This document shows, in pieces, positions 1-10,700 of a stretch of 64,000 nucleotides of DNA (positions within the stretch are counted from its first letter, which is position 1; each line of letters starts with the position of its first letter). Below the pieces are notes generated by a model. It did no database searches. It saw only the letters and a list, made by a program, of their open reading frames with translations, and had not been told where the DNA came from. Source of the DNA: Halomonas qaidamensis (lineage in GTDB: Bacteria; Pseudomonadota; Gammaproteobacteria; Pseudomonadales; Halomonadaceae); NCBI RefSeq assembly GCF_025917315.1, contig NZ_CP080627.1:1612001-1676000 (forward strand), written 5' to 3'. Position numbers and translations under genes: made by a program.

Positions 1-1234
1 GCACACTAGCTTAGCGAATGACACCGCTCTGCGTGATAATGTGCTGGCAAGTGACTTTTACTACACCGGTGACGGGGAGCCGATAGCCGTTGGTGAAACG
101 CTTAAAAATCCTGCATTGGCTGCTATTTTGCGCCGTATTGCCGAAGAGGGTAGCGTCGCGCTTTATGAAGGAGATATTGCAGAAGATCTTGTTGAGCGTG
201 TTCAATCACACCCTGTGCGCCCAGGTACGCTAACGTCAGATGACATGAGTGGTTATGCGGCCCTAGAAAGAGAACCACTGTGCACGCCTTGGCAGCAGTG
301 GGAAGTGTGCGGTTTCCCGCCACCTTCGTCGGGCCACCTGACGGTGATGCAAATTTTAGGCATGCTAGAACAGCAGCCTTTACTGGAAGCGCCGTTAGAG
401 GATGGTGTGAGTAGCAGCGGTTGGCTACACCAGTTTTTAGAGGCGTCTCGCTTAGCATTCGCTGACCGTGGTCGCTATATCGGCGACCCTGACTTTGTTG
501 AGGCACCGGGTGGTGATTGGTCGCTCATGCTAGCACCTGATTATTTAGCTAACCGAAGTGCATTGATTGATGAGCAAAGCATGGGTGGGAGTGCTAAACC
601 AGGTAATCCTGGCGAGCTTTCGATTAGTGTTGCAAGCCAACCTGAGCAGCCTGAGTATGGTACCAGCCACATTAGCATTGTGGATGCAGAGGGCAACGCA
701 CTTGCAATGACGACCACCATCGAGCAAGCATTTGGTTCACGTATTTTAGCCGACGGTGGAACTGGGTTGGCGGGTGGTTATTTGCTGAATAATGAGCTGA
801 CGGATTTTTCGTTTGTTCCCGAGATAGACGGTGAACCTGTCGCCAACCGTGTTGAGCCTGGCAAGCGGCCTCGTTCAAGCATGAGTCCAACGCTAGTGTT
901 TGATCAAGAAAGTGGAGAGCTAGTGGCAAGCTTGGGCTCACCAGGCGGTGCCGCCATTATTCATTATACTGCTCGCACCTTGGTGGCTATGCGCGACTGG
1001 GGGTTGAACGCGCAGGAAGCGCTGAATCTACCTCACGCTATCACTCTGGGTGGTGATGTGTTTATTGAGGAGGGGCGCTTTCCTGAGGAGACGATTGAAG
1101 CACTTCGTGAGCGTGGGCATACCGTCAACGAGCGTGAGCTTACTAGCGGACTGCAAGCCATTATGCGCTTGGAGGACGGCAGCTTATTCGGGGGCGCCGA
1201 CCCGCGTCGTGAAGGCGTTGTGATGGGAGACTAA
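1..1234 (+). CDS. ggt: Gamma-glutamyltranspeptidase, 5'-truncated by window edge
   Basis: The reading frame is open from base 2, so the gene begins before the window; the in-frame GTG at 41 is not a convincing start. The visible part covers the end of the large subunit and the whole small subunit. Gamma-glutamyltranspeptidases cleave themselves before a threonine that becomes the nucleophile. Here that residue is best placed in the YGTSH motif (Thr codon 662-664), followed by SIVDAEGNALAMTTT as in the family. Further conserved motifs are PRSSMSPTLVF and the GSPGG oxyanion-loop motif. The family transfers or hydrolyses the gamma-glutamyl group of glutathione in the periplasm. Whether this copy has a signal peptide cannot be seen. 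It converges on the next gene with about 20 bases between stop codons and no clear terminator. Confidence 0.93.
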   Translation, partial: HTSLANDTALRDNVLASDFYYTGDGEPIAVGETLKNPALAAILRRIAEEGSVALYEGDIAEDLVERVQSHPVRPGTLTSDDMSGYAALEREPLCTPWQQWEVCGFPPPSSGHLTVMQILGMLEQQPLLEAPLEDGVSSSGWLHQFLEASRLAFADRGRYIGDPDFVEAPGGDWSLMLAPDYLANRSALIDEQSMGGSAKPGNPGELSISVASQPEQPEYGTSHISIVDAEGNALAMTTTIEQAFGSRILADGGTGLAGGYLLNNELTDFSFVPEIDGEPVANRVEPGKRPRSSMSPTLVFDQESGELVASLGSPGGAAIIHYTARTLVAMRDWGLNAQEALNLPHAITLGGDVFIEEGRFPEETIEALRERGHTVNERELTSGLQAIMRLEDGSLFGGADPRREGVVMGD

Positions 1235-1254
1235 TGCTCATCATGATGGGTAAC

Positions 1255-3141
1255 CTATTGCCGTAACCAGTTGCGGAGCTTTACCAACATGAGACCGCCG
1301 TCGCTTAATGCGCGGCGGTCTTCTATTAGTTCACTTAAGCGGTCTGGATAGTCGGTGATGATCGCATCAACTCCAAGATCTATGAGGGTAGACATGCGCG
1401 TTCGGTCATTAACTGTCCAGGCATGTATTTCGTAATTATAAAGCGCAGCCAAGCGTATTTCTTGCGCTGTGATGCGGTTATGGCGCAGGCCAAGCGCATC
1501 AAATTGGCGTCGATCCAATGTGCCAGCCAGTATTAGTTGGGCAAGTAAAGTGACGCGTAAGTCAGGGGCTTGTTGTTTTAAATAGGTAACCATACTGGGC
1601 GACATGGTTGCCATCCGCATTTCCAGGAACACATTTGGAAACCCACAGTTCGCATTCGCATTGAGCACGTTATTCTGGGTTGCCCAGCAGCGGTAACGAA
1701 TGTCGCTTTCTGCCTCAAGGGTTGCTATCACAGCGCGAGCGAGCTTTTCTTCGTCGCCTGGTGATGGCTTCATATCAATCATCAGGCCAGCACGTCCTCG
1801 TACTAGCGCCAACGCATCATCTAAACCAGCAATTCTTTCGTCTTGAAAGGCGTCGCCAAACCAGCTGCCTACATCAAATTTGCTCAATTCTGCTCGGGTG
1901 AGGTCACCAAATTCTCGTTGATCGCCAGTCAGGCGCGCCAAGCTACGATCATGGTAGAGCAGTACTTGATTGTCAGCACTTAGGCGAACATCCAGTTCTA
2001 TGGCATCAGAGCCGTCTTCAAGTGCTTGCCTTATTGCCGATAAGGTATTCTCAGGCGCTACCATTGAGCTTCCACGATGGGCGATGACCGCAACGTTATC
2101 GCGTATTTCAAAGCTATTAAGTATCCACCAAGCTTGAAGTCCAGCCAGAAGCAGCACGCTCAGCTCAATCGCCCACGCAAGACGGCCAGGGTGAGCGTTT
2201 TCTGAACGAGGGGAAGGGCGCATTTCGCGATGGGCTAACTGTAAGTAAAGGCAGGCGGTTAGCAGCGCATTGGTGGCAATACCTAAAAATGTAATGGTTA
2301 ACGTAACGAGTACGTAGCTGGTTAAATAAGCCAGCATCGCTGGAACCAACACAGCATTATATTCGGGTAGCCCCCACAAGAGAGGCGTCACAACAGTATC
2401 AAATAACCATGTCGAGATTATCGGCAGGCTGATAATGACGATCAGTAGTGTTAACACTGCCGCACCAATCGATCGATGCCAGCCACGAGTTAAATGTACG
2501 CTACGCCTCAGTGCTTGGAAGGGTGAACAGTTGTCCAGTGCGACTAAAGGGAGTGCTAGTAACCAGCGCAGGTAGAGCCATGCGGCTAGTCCAAGCCAGA
2601 TAATGAGTAAAGGCAATGCGCAAGCAATAAAATACCAAAGCGAGGCTGGACGAGTTTGTTGTAAATAGTAAGGATCTATACCGCTTAACCACACATCATA
2701 AAGCCACGTTAAGCCCATCATAAAAGGGGCTAGGAGTAGCAAGTGGGAGCCCACCTGAAGAATTACTAGGCCTGCGAGGGCTGGCAAGCGGCGGGTGCTC
2801 AACCAAAGTGCTTCAAAGGCGAGTCGGTAATGGTTGTCTTTAGGTCTTACGGCAACTAGCAGCATGCCCGTTTGTTGCCAATAAATTAGTAAGAATGCAA
2901 AACCAAGACCCACGAGCATTGCCACTAGGCCTAGGGGGCTAAATAGCAGTGCAAGTAATGCATCATTGGTGACCACTGTTCGATTGAGTTGTGCTAACAA
3001 TGCCTGAGAAATCCAGGCAATCATCGGCACTAAAAGGGCAGAAGCTAATAGCGTAAAGAGTAGATGGTAGGCAATGAGAGGACGAAGATGGTCGCGTAGG
3101 GTGCGAAGTAGGGTGTAGCCCAATTGATTTAGCGGCTGCAT
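1255..3141 (-). CDS. Membrane-anchored glycerophosphodiester phosphodiesterase
   Basis: A two-part protein of about 628 residues. Residues 1 to about 345 hold many hydrophobic segments and match the layout of the GDPD membrane domain. Residues 350 to about 615 form the catalytic barrel: AHRG near 356, PEN near 365, ELDV near 384 and LYHD near 397 are the metal- and phosphate-binding motifs of GlpQ/UgpQ enzymes. The C-terminal motif HAWTVND is also typical. The expected reaction releases sn-glycerol 3-phosphate from glycerophosphodiesters, here at the membrane, probably during lipid turnover. The natural substrate is not known from sequence. The start could be ATG at 3141 or GTG two codons upstream (3147); no strong ribosome-binding site separates them. 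Confidence 0.88.
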   Translation of the reverse strand: MQPLNQLGYTLLRTLRDHLRPLIAYHLLFTLLASALLVPMIAWISQALLAQLNRTVVTNDALLALLFSPLGLVAMLVGLGFAFLLIYWQQTGMLLVAVRPKDNHYRLAFEALWLSTRRLPALAGLVILQVGSHLLLLAPFMMGLTWLYDVWLSGIDPYYLQQTRPASLWYFIACALPLLIIWLGLAAWLYLRWLLALPLVALDNCSPFQALRRSVHLTRGWHRSIGAAVLTLLIVIISLPIISTWLFDTVVTPLLWGLPEYNAVLVPAMLAYLTSYVLVTLTITFLGIATNALLTACLYLQLAHREMRPSPRSENAHPGRLAWAIELSVLLLAGLQAWWILNSFEIRDNVAVIAHRGSSMVAPENTLSAIRQALEDGSDAIELDVRLSADNQVLLYHDRSLARLTGDQREFGDLTRAELSKFDVGSWFGDAFQDERIAGLDDALALVRGRAGLMIDMKPSPGDEEKLARAVIATLEAESDIRYRCWATQNNVLNANANCGFPNVFLEMRMATMSPSMVTYLKQQAPDLRVTLLAQLILAGTLDRRQFDALGLRHNRITAQEIRLAALYNYEIHAWTVNDRTRMSTLIDLGVDAIITDYPDRLSELIEDRRALSDGGLMLVKLRNWLRQ

Positions 3142-3209
3142 GGTCACAATTTTGTCAGAATTTGAGCTACCAGGGTGGCACTATGTGCCACGCCTGGCAA
3201 GCAATTGCC

Positions 3210-3704
3210 TTAGGAAAGCTCAAGTGGTTTTTCGGCGATAATAATGCCGTTGTTATCTGCGTAAAGCCATTGTCCGGGGTGTAGCGTGGCACCAGCAAAC
3301 GTGACAGGAATATCACGTTGTCCTTCGCCGCGTTTTTCGCTTTTACGTGGGTGGTTACCTAATGCTTGAACGCCGATTGGTAGTGTGACAAGAATATCCA
3401 CGTCACGCACGCAGCCATACATCACCACACCAGCCCAACCGTTCTTAGCAGCTTGTTCGGCGAGCATATCACCTAGCATGGCGCAACGGTGTGAACCGCC
3501 AGCATCTACAACCAGTACTGCTCCATCACCGGGTTCGGCAACGGCTTGCTTAACCATTGAGTTGTCTTCAAAACACTTAACAGTACGAATAGGGCCGTAA
3601 AAGCTGTCGATGCCGCCGTAGTTAGCAAACATTGGTTCAAGCACTGTTACGTCAGGGTACGCATCACATAAATCCGGTGTCACGACAGGGGGTGTAGTGG
3701 TCAT
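3210..3704 (-). CDS. rraA: Regulator of RNase E activity RraA
   Basis: At 164 residues this is close to the usual 161 of RraA. The motifs [18 protein letters not shown] and [17 protein letters not shown] match the RraA family core, including the R-x2-D pair shared with class II aldolases of the HMG/CHA type. RraA binds RNase E and RNA helicases and dampens mRNA decay. The same fold also occurs in 4-hydroxy-4-methyl-2-oxoglutarate aldolases, but the length and close similarity favour RraA. The start is supported by AGGAG seven bases upstream. It lies downstream of acnB on the same strand but is separated from it by a strong terminator, so it is probably transcribed on its own. Confidence 0.9.
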   Translation of the reverse strand: MTTTPPVVTPDLCDAYPDVTVLEPMFANYGGIDSFYGPIRTVKCFEDNSMVKQAVAEPGDGAVLVVDAGGSHRCAMLGDMLAEQAAKNGWAGVVMYGCVRDVDILVTLPIGVQALGNHPRKSEKRGEGQRDIPVTFAGATLHPGQWLYADNNGIIIAEKPLELS

Positions 3705-3774
3705 TGCACGCTCCTAGAAAGCATTGTTTAAAGAAATCTATCTATGAAGACCAGTTTAAGAAAACCAAATGCTA

Positions 3775-3811
3775 TAAAAAAACGCCCCAACCTAAAATAG
3801 GCTGGGGCGTT
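3775..3811 (-). terminator. Rho-independent terminator after acnB
   Basis: Arms AACGCCCCA (3781-3789) and TGGGGCGTT (3803-3811) pair perfectly, continue for three more pairs after one mismatch, and enclose a short AT loop. On the minus strand the stem is followed by a run of T (A run at 3776-3782 on the plus strand). It lies about 85 bases after the acnB stop. Confidence 0.9.
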
Positions 3812-3894
3812 CGGTCATCGGCTCAAGAAGGGATTGTTACCAACCTTCTTGCGATGTTGCGAGCATCGGCGATAGGTTCGGTACTTCAAGAGCG

Positions 3895-6498
3895 TTACGC
3901 TTCTTGAGCAACCGGTATCACGTTCGAGGCGATTTTTTGATACTCCTCGATTTCGTGAAAGTTCATGTAACGATATATTTCCCCAGCGAGAGCGTCAAAT
4001 TCACTCATATAGCGCTGGTACTCTTCTACAGTTGGAAGACGACCTTCCACGGCAGCAACAGCTGCCAGTTCCGCTGAGGCGAGATAAACATTGGCACCAT
4101 CACCCAGACGGTTCGGGAAGTTACGTGTAGACGTAGACACCACGGTGCTTTTCGCTGCAACGCGTGCCTGGTTACCCATACACAGTGAGCATCCCGGCAT
4201 TTCCATACGGGCGCCAGCACGGCCATAAATGCCGTAATAGCCTTCTTCGGTAAGTTGGTGCTGATCCATCTTGGTCGGCGGTGCTAACCAAAGACGCGTT
4301 TTCAGGCTACCCGCAGGCTGTTTTTCAAGTAACTTACCCGCTGCGCGGAAATGGCCGATGTTGGTCATGCACGAGCCGATAAACACTTCATCAATCTTTT
4401 CACCAGCCACGTCTGATAACAGACGGGCATCATCTGGATCGTTCGGTGCGCAAAGAACTGGCTCTTTAATTTCACTCAGATCGATTTCGATAACTTCAGC
4501 ATACTCTGCATCGTTATCAGCACGCATTAAGCTTGGGTTGGCAAGCCATGCTTCCATACCTTCAATACGACGGCTGATAGTGCGTTCATCTCCATACCCA
4601 TTCGCCATCATCCACTTTAGCAGTGTGATGTTGGATTTGAGGTACTCGGTGACGCTTTCTTCAGACAGTGTGATTGTGCAGCCTGCTGCACTGCGCTCTG
4701 CTGACGCGTCGGAAAGCTCGAAAGCTTGCTCAACAGTCAGGTCTTCAAGTCCTTCAATTTCTAAGACGCGACCAGAGAAAGCGTTCTTCTTACCGGATTT
4801 TTCAACGGTTAGCAGGCCCTTTTTGATGGCATAGAGTGGAATCGCGTGAACTAGGTCGCGCAGTGTAACACCCGGTTGGCGCTCACCTTTAAAGCGAACC
4901 AGCACAGATTCCGGCATGTCCAACGGCATGACGCCAGTCGCGGCAGCAAATGCCACTAGACCAGAACCTGCTGGGAACGAAATGCCCAGCGGGAAGCGAG
5001 TGTGAGAGTCACCACCGGTTCCCACCGTGTCGGGCAGCAGCATGCGGTTCAACCAGCTGTGGATGATGCCGTCACCAGGGCGAAGAGAGACGCCGCCACG
5101 GTTCATGATGAAGTCAGGCAATGTGTGATGCGTATCCACATCGACAGGCTTTGGATAGGCTGCTGTGTGACAGAATGATTGCATGACCAAGTCGGCTTGG
5201 AAGCCTAGGCACGCTAAGTCTTTTAACTCATCACGAGTCATCGGCCCAGTCGTGTCCTGAGAGCCAACGGTGGTCATCTTAGGTTCGCAGTACATGCCGG
5301 GGCGCACGCCGTCCAGACCGCAAGCCTTACCGACCATTTTTTGAGCTAGGGTGAAACCTTTGCCCGTATCAACCGGCTGGTCCGGTAGGCGGAAAACATC
5401 AGAAGGCTCAAGGCCTAGTGATTCACGGGCCTTACCCGTTAAGCCGCGACCAATAATTAACGGAATGCGGCCACCTGCGCGCACTTCATCAAGAATTAAC
5501 TGGGTCTTGAGTTCAAATGTTGTCAGTACTTCGTCGGTACCGTGCTTGCACACTTTACCTTCGTAAGGATAGACATCGATAACATCGCCCATTTCCAGGT
5601 TAGAAACATCCATTTCAACCGGCAATGCACCAGAGTCTTCCATCGTATTGAAGAAGATGGGCGCGATTTTACCGCCAAAACAGAAGCCACCAGCGCGCTT
5701 GTTAGGTACGTAAGGGATGTCGTCGCCAAAGAACCAGAGTACAGAGTTGGTGGCAGACTTACGTGAAGAACCGGTACCTACAACATCGCCAACATAGGCA
5801 ACAGGGAAGCCTTTTGCTTTGACGCCTTCAATTTGTTTCAGCGGGCCGGTTGTTCCTTGAACTTCAGGCTCAATACCTTCGCGCTCGTTTTTGAGCATAG
5901 CGTTGGCATGTAGCGGGATGTCTGGACGCGACCATGCATCAGGTGCTGGAGATAGATCATCGGTGTTGGTTTCACCAGGCACCTTGAAGACCGTTAATGT
6001 AATCTTCTCTTCCAGTGCAGGCTTGGAGAGGAACCACTCTGCTTCAGCCCATGACTGAATAACGTCCTTAGCAACGGTATTGCCTTTCTTGGCGCGCTCT
6101 TCAACGTCATGGAACGCATCAAACATTAGGAGAGTGTGCTTGAGCTGTTCACCAGCTTCACGAGCAAGTTCTTCGTTGTCTAATAGCTCGACCATGGAGA
6201 CGATGTTATAACCGCCTTGCATGGTGCCGAGGAGTTTGACGGCATGGATTTTGTCGATTAACGGAGAGGTGGCTTCACCTTTAGCAATCGCAGTTAAGAA
6301 ACCTGCTTTTACATAAGCTGCCTCATCAACGCCTGGGGGGACTCGGTTAGTGATTAGATCAAGGACAAACTCTTCTTCACCTGCCGGCGGATTCTTAAGT
6401 AGCTCAATTAAGGCAGCAACTTGTTCGGCGTTCAGGGGCTTGGGCGGTACGCCCTCAGCAGCGCGTTCCTCGACATGTTGGCGGTAAGCTTCAAGCAC
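3895..6498 (-). CDS. acnB: Aconitate hydratase B
   Basis: The 867-residue product is nearly the same length as E. coli AcnB (865). It interconverts citrate and isocitrate through cis-aconitate in the TCA cycle. The N-terminal helical repeat domain ([16 protein letters not shown]) that distinguishes AcnB from AcnA comes first. The catalytic region follows with [19 protein letters not shown], the iron-sulfur ligand motif [11 protein letters not shown] and the paired cysteines of [12 protein letters not shown]. These three cysteines would bind the [4Fe-4S] cluster. The start is GTG with a GAGAGGG sequence upstream; no better in-frame ATG lies nearby. The gene has its own terminator and a 520-base upstream region, consistent with a single-gene unit. 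Confidence 0.97.
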   Translation of the reverse strand: MLEAYRQHVEERAAEGVPPKPLNAEQVAALIELLKNPPAGEEEFVLDLITNRVPPGVDEAAYVKAGFLTAIAKGEATSPLIDKIHAVKLLGTMQGGYNIVSMVELLDNEELAREAGEQLKHTLLMFDAFHDVEERAKKGNTVAKDVIQSWAEAEWFLSKPALEEKITLTVFKVPGETNTDDLSPAPDAWSRPDIPLHANAMLKNEREGIEPEVQGTTGPLKQIEGVKAKGFPVAYVGDVVGTGSSRKSATNSVLWFFGDDIPYVPNKRAGGFCFGGKIAPIFFNTMEDSGALPVEMDVSNLEMGDVIDVYPYEGKVCKHGTDEVLTTFELKTQLILDEVRAGGRIPLIIGRGLTGKARESLGLEPSDVFRLPDQPVDTGKGFTLAQKMVGKACGLDGVRPGMYCEPKMTTVGSQDTTGPMTRDELKDLACLGFQADLVMQSFCHTAAYPKPVDVDTHHTLPDFIMNRGGVSLRPGDGIIHSWLNRMLLPDTVGTGGDSHTRFPLGISFPAGSGLVAFAAATGVMPLDMPESVLVRFKGERQPGVTLRDLVHAIPLYAIKKGLLTVEKSGKKNAFSGRVLEIEGLEDLTVEQAFELSDASAERSAAGCTITLSEESVTEYLKSNITLLKWMMANGYGDERTISRRIEGMEAWLANPSLMRADNDAEYAEVIEIDLSEIKEPVLCAPNDPDDARLLSDVAGEKIDEVFIGSCMTNIGHFRAAGKLLEKQPAGSLKTRLWLAPPTKMDQHQLTEEGYYGIYGRAGARMEMPGCSLCMGNQARVAAKSTVVSTSTRNFPNRLGDGANVYLASAELAAVAAVEGRLPTVEEYQRYMSEFDALAGEIYRYMNFHEIEEYQKIASNVIPVAQEA

Positions 6499-7018
6499 GT
6501 TGGGGCCCTCTCATCTTCTTAGTGGTGACGAGCGCATACCCACACGGTATTGAGTATGTGCCCGGACACGTGACATACGCTTGACAAACAGCGTCTGGTG
6601 GATGAAATGGATTCTACGGGAAACTGTCGACAATGTTAAGACGACAAGCTCTTGGGGGCCTTGTACTTTATGTTGAGGAGCTGGCAGAAGGTTTCTGAAC
6701 AACGCGTTTTTTTCTTAATTAATCCTGCGGGTGGAAGTTTTTTACCGAACTGCCGTCATTTAAGGGGAGGGCGCGTGTGATTATTGTGATGCCGCGTTAC
6801 CCTATTGTTTGCTCATTTCGTCGTATTATTATCACTACGGCAATAAAATTACTTAAGTTGAAGTGTGGAGCTTCAATATAAGCGTATTTTTATATTAGCA
6901 ATGTGCTATATAAAAAGTGCTGTTACGGCCTACTTATGGCAAATGTAATGGCAGGGAACAAACGCCAAGGGCGTTTATATGTTGTACAATAGTGAGATAA
7001 GCGCTTGGTAATGGTATT
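6499..7018. other. Non-coding divergent region between acnB and miaE
   Basis: About 520 bases without a supportable gene. It must hold the acnB promoter (reading left) and the miaE promoter (reading right). The right half is AT-rich. Visible elements are a TTGAAG-N7-CTTCAA inverted repeat near 6858-6876, an imperfect AT-rich palindrome near 6886-6915, a perfect AAACGCC-aag-GGCGTTT hairpin at 6960-6976 and a possible -10 box TACAAT at 6985-6990 about 30 bases before miaE. None can be assigned to a regulator from sequence alone. Confidence 0.6.
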
Positions 7019-7675
7019 ATGTCGATACAATTAAATACGCTGGAACCCGTGGGACATTCGCTACAAGCAGATGATTTATTGCCAGAATGTCTCCATCAGT
7101 TTCTTGCTTGCCCAACGCCAGATGCATGGCTGCAATGGGCACTGGATAACCCTGAGATACTTCTTGTTGATCACGCTCAGTGTGAAAAGAAAGCCGCTTC
7201 GACGGCAATGAGCTTGCTCTATCGTTATGTTGATCAGCCGTTATTATTAAGCAAGATGTCGCAGCTGGCTCGAGAGGAGTTACTGCATTTTGAGCAGGTC
7301 GTTGGCTTAATGGAGAAGCGTGGCGTGGCCTACACGCACCTTACGGCTTCACGCTATGCCGAAGGCTTACGTAAGCATCTTCGCAGTAACGACCCGGACC
7401 GCTTGATTGATGTGTTAATCATTGGTGCGCTTATTGAGGCACGTAGCTGCGAACGCTTTGCACGCTTGATACCTTATTTAGATGAAGAGCTTGCAAAGTT
7501 TTATCGCACATTGGTGAAGTCCGAAGGCCGTCATTTTGAAGATTATCTGCTGCTTGCTAAACAGCAAACAACGGCATCAATAGATGACAGAGTCGCTTTT
7601 TTTGTGGCGCGTGAAGCGGAGTTGATTACTTCGCCAGATACGGCTTTTCGTTTTCACAGCGGTGTGCCAGCGTAG
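7019..7675 (+). CDS. miaE: tRNA-(2-methylthio-N6-isopentenyladenosine-37) hydroxylase MiaE
   Basis: This 218-residue protein has the ferritin-like di-iron pattern of MiaE. Candidate metal-ligand motifs are an early Glu in CEKKAAS, EELLHFEQV, EARSCERF and SEGRHFEDY, spaced through four helices. MiaE uses O2 to hydroxylate the isopentenyl group of ms2i6A37 in tRNAs reading codons that start with U. The enzyme is found in Salmonella, Pseudomonas and relatives but not in E. coli. The Shine-Dalgarno sequence is weak. The gene ends 30 bases before the large regulator gene on the same strand, so co-transcription is possible, though a functional link is not obvious. Confidence 0.92.
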   Translation: MSIQLNTLEPVGHSLQADDLLPECLHQFLACPTPDAWLQWALDNPEILLVDHAQCEKKAASTAMSLLYRYVDQPLLLSKMSQLAREELLHFEQVVGLMEKRGVAYTHLTASRYAEGLRKHLRSNDPDRLIDVLIIGALIEARSCERFARLIPYLDEELAKFYRTLVKSEGRHFEDYLLLAKQQTTASIDDRVAFFVAREAELITSPDTAFRFHSGVPA

Positions 7676-7705
7676 GCCATCGCTAGTCTAGGTAGGATAT
7701 GTATC

Positions 7706-10700
7706 ATGCGCGATGCTCGTGAGACAGACCAACTGACCCTGTTTGGCCATTTTTCTTTGTCACAAGGAGAAGATGTGCTGACGCACTTCAGTTATGACAA
7801 AGTAAAAGCGCTGCTCGTGTATTTGTTGTTACACCGGCAACCTGTCAATCGGGCATCGCTCGCGGAATTGCTATGGCCAGATCAAGGGCTGTCATCGGGC
7901 AGGACGAATCTGCGTCATGCACTTCACTGTCTGCGGCAATCGATGGGAGATAATGCTGATCAAGTATTGAACGTCTCTCGCCAAACCATCGCATTTCAAT
8001 TGCCGGCTCAATGGCGGGTTGACTTGCATGAATTGCAACAATTATTGGAAGGGCCGCGGGATTTAGCCAACCTCGAAGAGGTGATGGCGTGTTACCAGGG
8101 CGATTTAATAGAAGAGCTTCAACTCGCCAACTGCAGCGAATTCCAGCGTTGGTTAGTTCAGGTACGAAATGAATGGCGTCAACGGGTTATTCGTTTTGCT
8201 GAGCAGGTACTAGATGCCCACACCGATGTGCCTGACAATTTATTGGAAGGATTAGTTAGTCGTTTTTCAGGCTATGGACCCTTTCATGAGCGACGGGTTC
8301 GCCAATTGGCTGAGCAAAACCAGATGGCAGCGGCTCATGAGCAGTACAACAGCTATTTACAATTACTAGCGCTTTCTGGTCAGCAGCCCGAACCGAGCTT
8401 TCTACAGCTTGCTAATTATTGGTCAGACGGTCACCACGATCCGCGCGTAATGAGCCCGCAAGGCGCTTTTTCTCGCGTGTTAGCAGCAGATAGTAAACCG
8501 CTTCGCGAAGATGAAATTGAGCTACGCCAGCTGTCGGTAATGGCCATTCGGCTTAAATTGCAAGGCGATTGGCAAGATCGTGCTGCTACTCGTAATTGCT
8601 TGGCGCTCCAGCTAGAGTTGCTGCGTTGGTTAGAACAGCAATGTCATCACTTAGGTGGTTTTTGGTTGCCTGGTGCAACAGGTGGGCTTGGTTTGGCCTG
8701 TTTCGGTACTCATGGACCAGCACATCAGCTAGCAGAGCTTGTCGCTCTGTATGAGCACTGTCGCCAAGCGTTACCTCAAGAGTCGCAGCGTCACTGGAGT
8801 GGTGAAGGAGAACCTCCAAAATTCGAGCTTGCCGCAGGTCTTAATAGCGGAAGGGTGGTTTACCTTCCAGAGCGACAGTTAGCGGATCCGTTGGGCCAGG
8901 TTACTCAAGTGGCGCTGGAGCTAATGAGTGCGGCAGAAGGTAGCGAATTGGTAATCTCTCAAGAAGCGAGCCAACACATGCCGCCTGCGCTGGATTTACA
9001 GCCGCGGCTAGTGTCTCGCTTGGTGGCCAGCGATGGCCGTGTTCGTTTGAGAGCGCTTGTGTTGGGTGTCAATGAAGGTGGTAGGGATGCGCTGCCACCT
9101 AGTTTAGTGGGGCGAGAAACATCTCTACGTACACTTAGAGACGCGCTGGCGAGAGCGGGTATAGGGCTGCGTCAAAGCGTTTTAGTACGCGGTGCCTCTG
9201 GGATGGGTAAATCCGCTCTCATGGTGGGTTTTCGCCAGTTAGAGCTTAGCCGCGATGCTGCGATTTGTTGGCAGCCAACAACGCGGTTATCAGTATTAGA
9301 ACCCTATGGCGTTGCTCGCACTTTACTTACTTGGTACTTAGAAGCGTCACCAACCTGTGCGGCTATACGGCAGTTACAGGAAACGCTGTCATTGGAGCCT
9401 TTAGATGATGAGCGTCAGCAGCTTCTTGAAGAGGCTCTGGGTGTTCGTGATGTTCAGGAAGTTGCACAGCTGATCCAAAACGGTGAAGCAATAGAGTTGG
9501 TAGTAAAGCTTTTACATCGCTTAATAGATTATCAAGCCAGTTCACGTACATTAGTATTGATGATTGACGACCTGCAGTGGCTTGATGAGCCCTCTTTTAA
9601 GGTGCTTGCTGGTTTACAGGCACGTCTACCTATTAATACGGCTTTTATGTTAGTGGCTAGCCACCATGGTCGAGAGTCACTTCCGGTCAAGCTGCATTGG
9701 GATCAGCAAGTCACCCTGGGAAGGTTGGATGCCCTCCAATCCTCACGCTTGCTTTCGCAGTTATCCCGTCGTTACCGCATTCATTTAAGCCCGCGGCTGC
9801 GTAATCAAATTATTGAGCGTTGCGACGGTGTGCCGCTCTATATGCAAGAGATTTGTCGGCGTCTGGATATGGATCGTCGTGAAGGCCGTAGCGTGCAGTT
9901 TGATGAGCTACCAAAAGGGTTATTAGGGCTGCTTGCCAGCCGTATTGACCAGCTTGAAGGCGATCGGGAAATTGCCCATGTTGCAGCAGTGCTAGGTAAG
10001 CGGTTCCGCCTTGATTTTCTGCAAGAGTGTAGCGGTTGGGAAAAACCGCGTTTGGCTCAAGCTATTGAGCATATGCGACAGCTGGAAATTATCGAGCCAG
10101 TAGATAAAGAGGGGGGGGAGCCAGAGCATCAGTTTAGCCACCAGCTGCTGCAAGAAGCTGCTTATCTTTCGTGCCCAAGAGATGTACGCGTTAAGCTTCA
10201 TCAGCAGGTAGTTACACTGATCGAAGAGCGCTTTCCTATGTGGATTAGTCGTCATCCTGGTGATTTTGCAACCCACCTCCGCCGTAGCGGCCACTATGCT
10301 AGAGGTGCCCGTTACTTTGAGCTGTCTGCACGGGAAGCCTTAAAAGTGAGTGCTAATCGCACTGCTTTGCGCATGGCAGATTTTGGCTTAGCCAGTCTGA
10401 GACACGTTGAGCATGAAGTTGAACGTGAAGTGAGTCTGCTCACTGTGCGCGGTCAGGCGGCGTTTGCCCTGGAGGGGCATGGTTCGCCTACTGCTCATGA
10501 AAGCTTTGTGCGAGCACGAGAGCTGCTGCGGCAATCAAGCAGTGAAAGCACGGAAGACCCAGAAGATCTTGAGCAAATCTTCTTGGTCAAGTGGGGGCTA
10601 TGGGTTGGGCGTAGCCAACGCTATGCGCACGCTGATGCCTTTGCATTAGCATCGACCCTGGCAGATATTGCAGGGCGCTTAGAGGACCCGCGTTATCAGA

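Noticed and set aside
4271..4834. Long plus-strand frame antisense to acnB (187 codons)
   Set aside because: It lies wholly inside a clear aconitase gene, has no recognisable domain or start signal, and its composition follows from the codon use of acnB.
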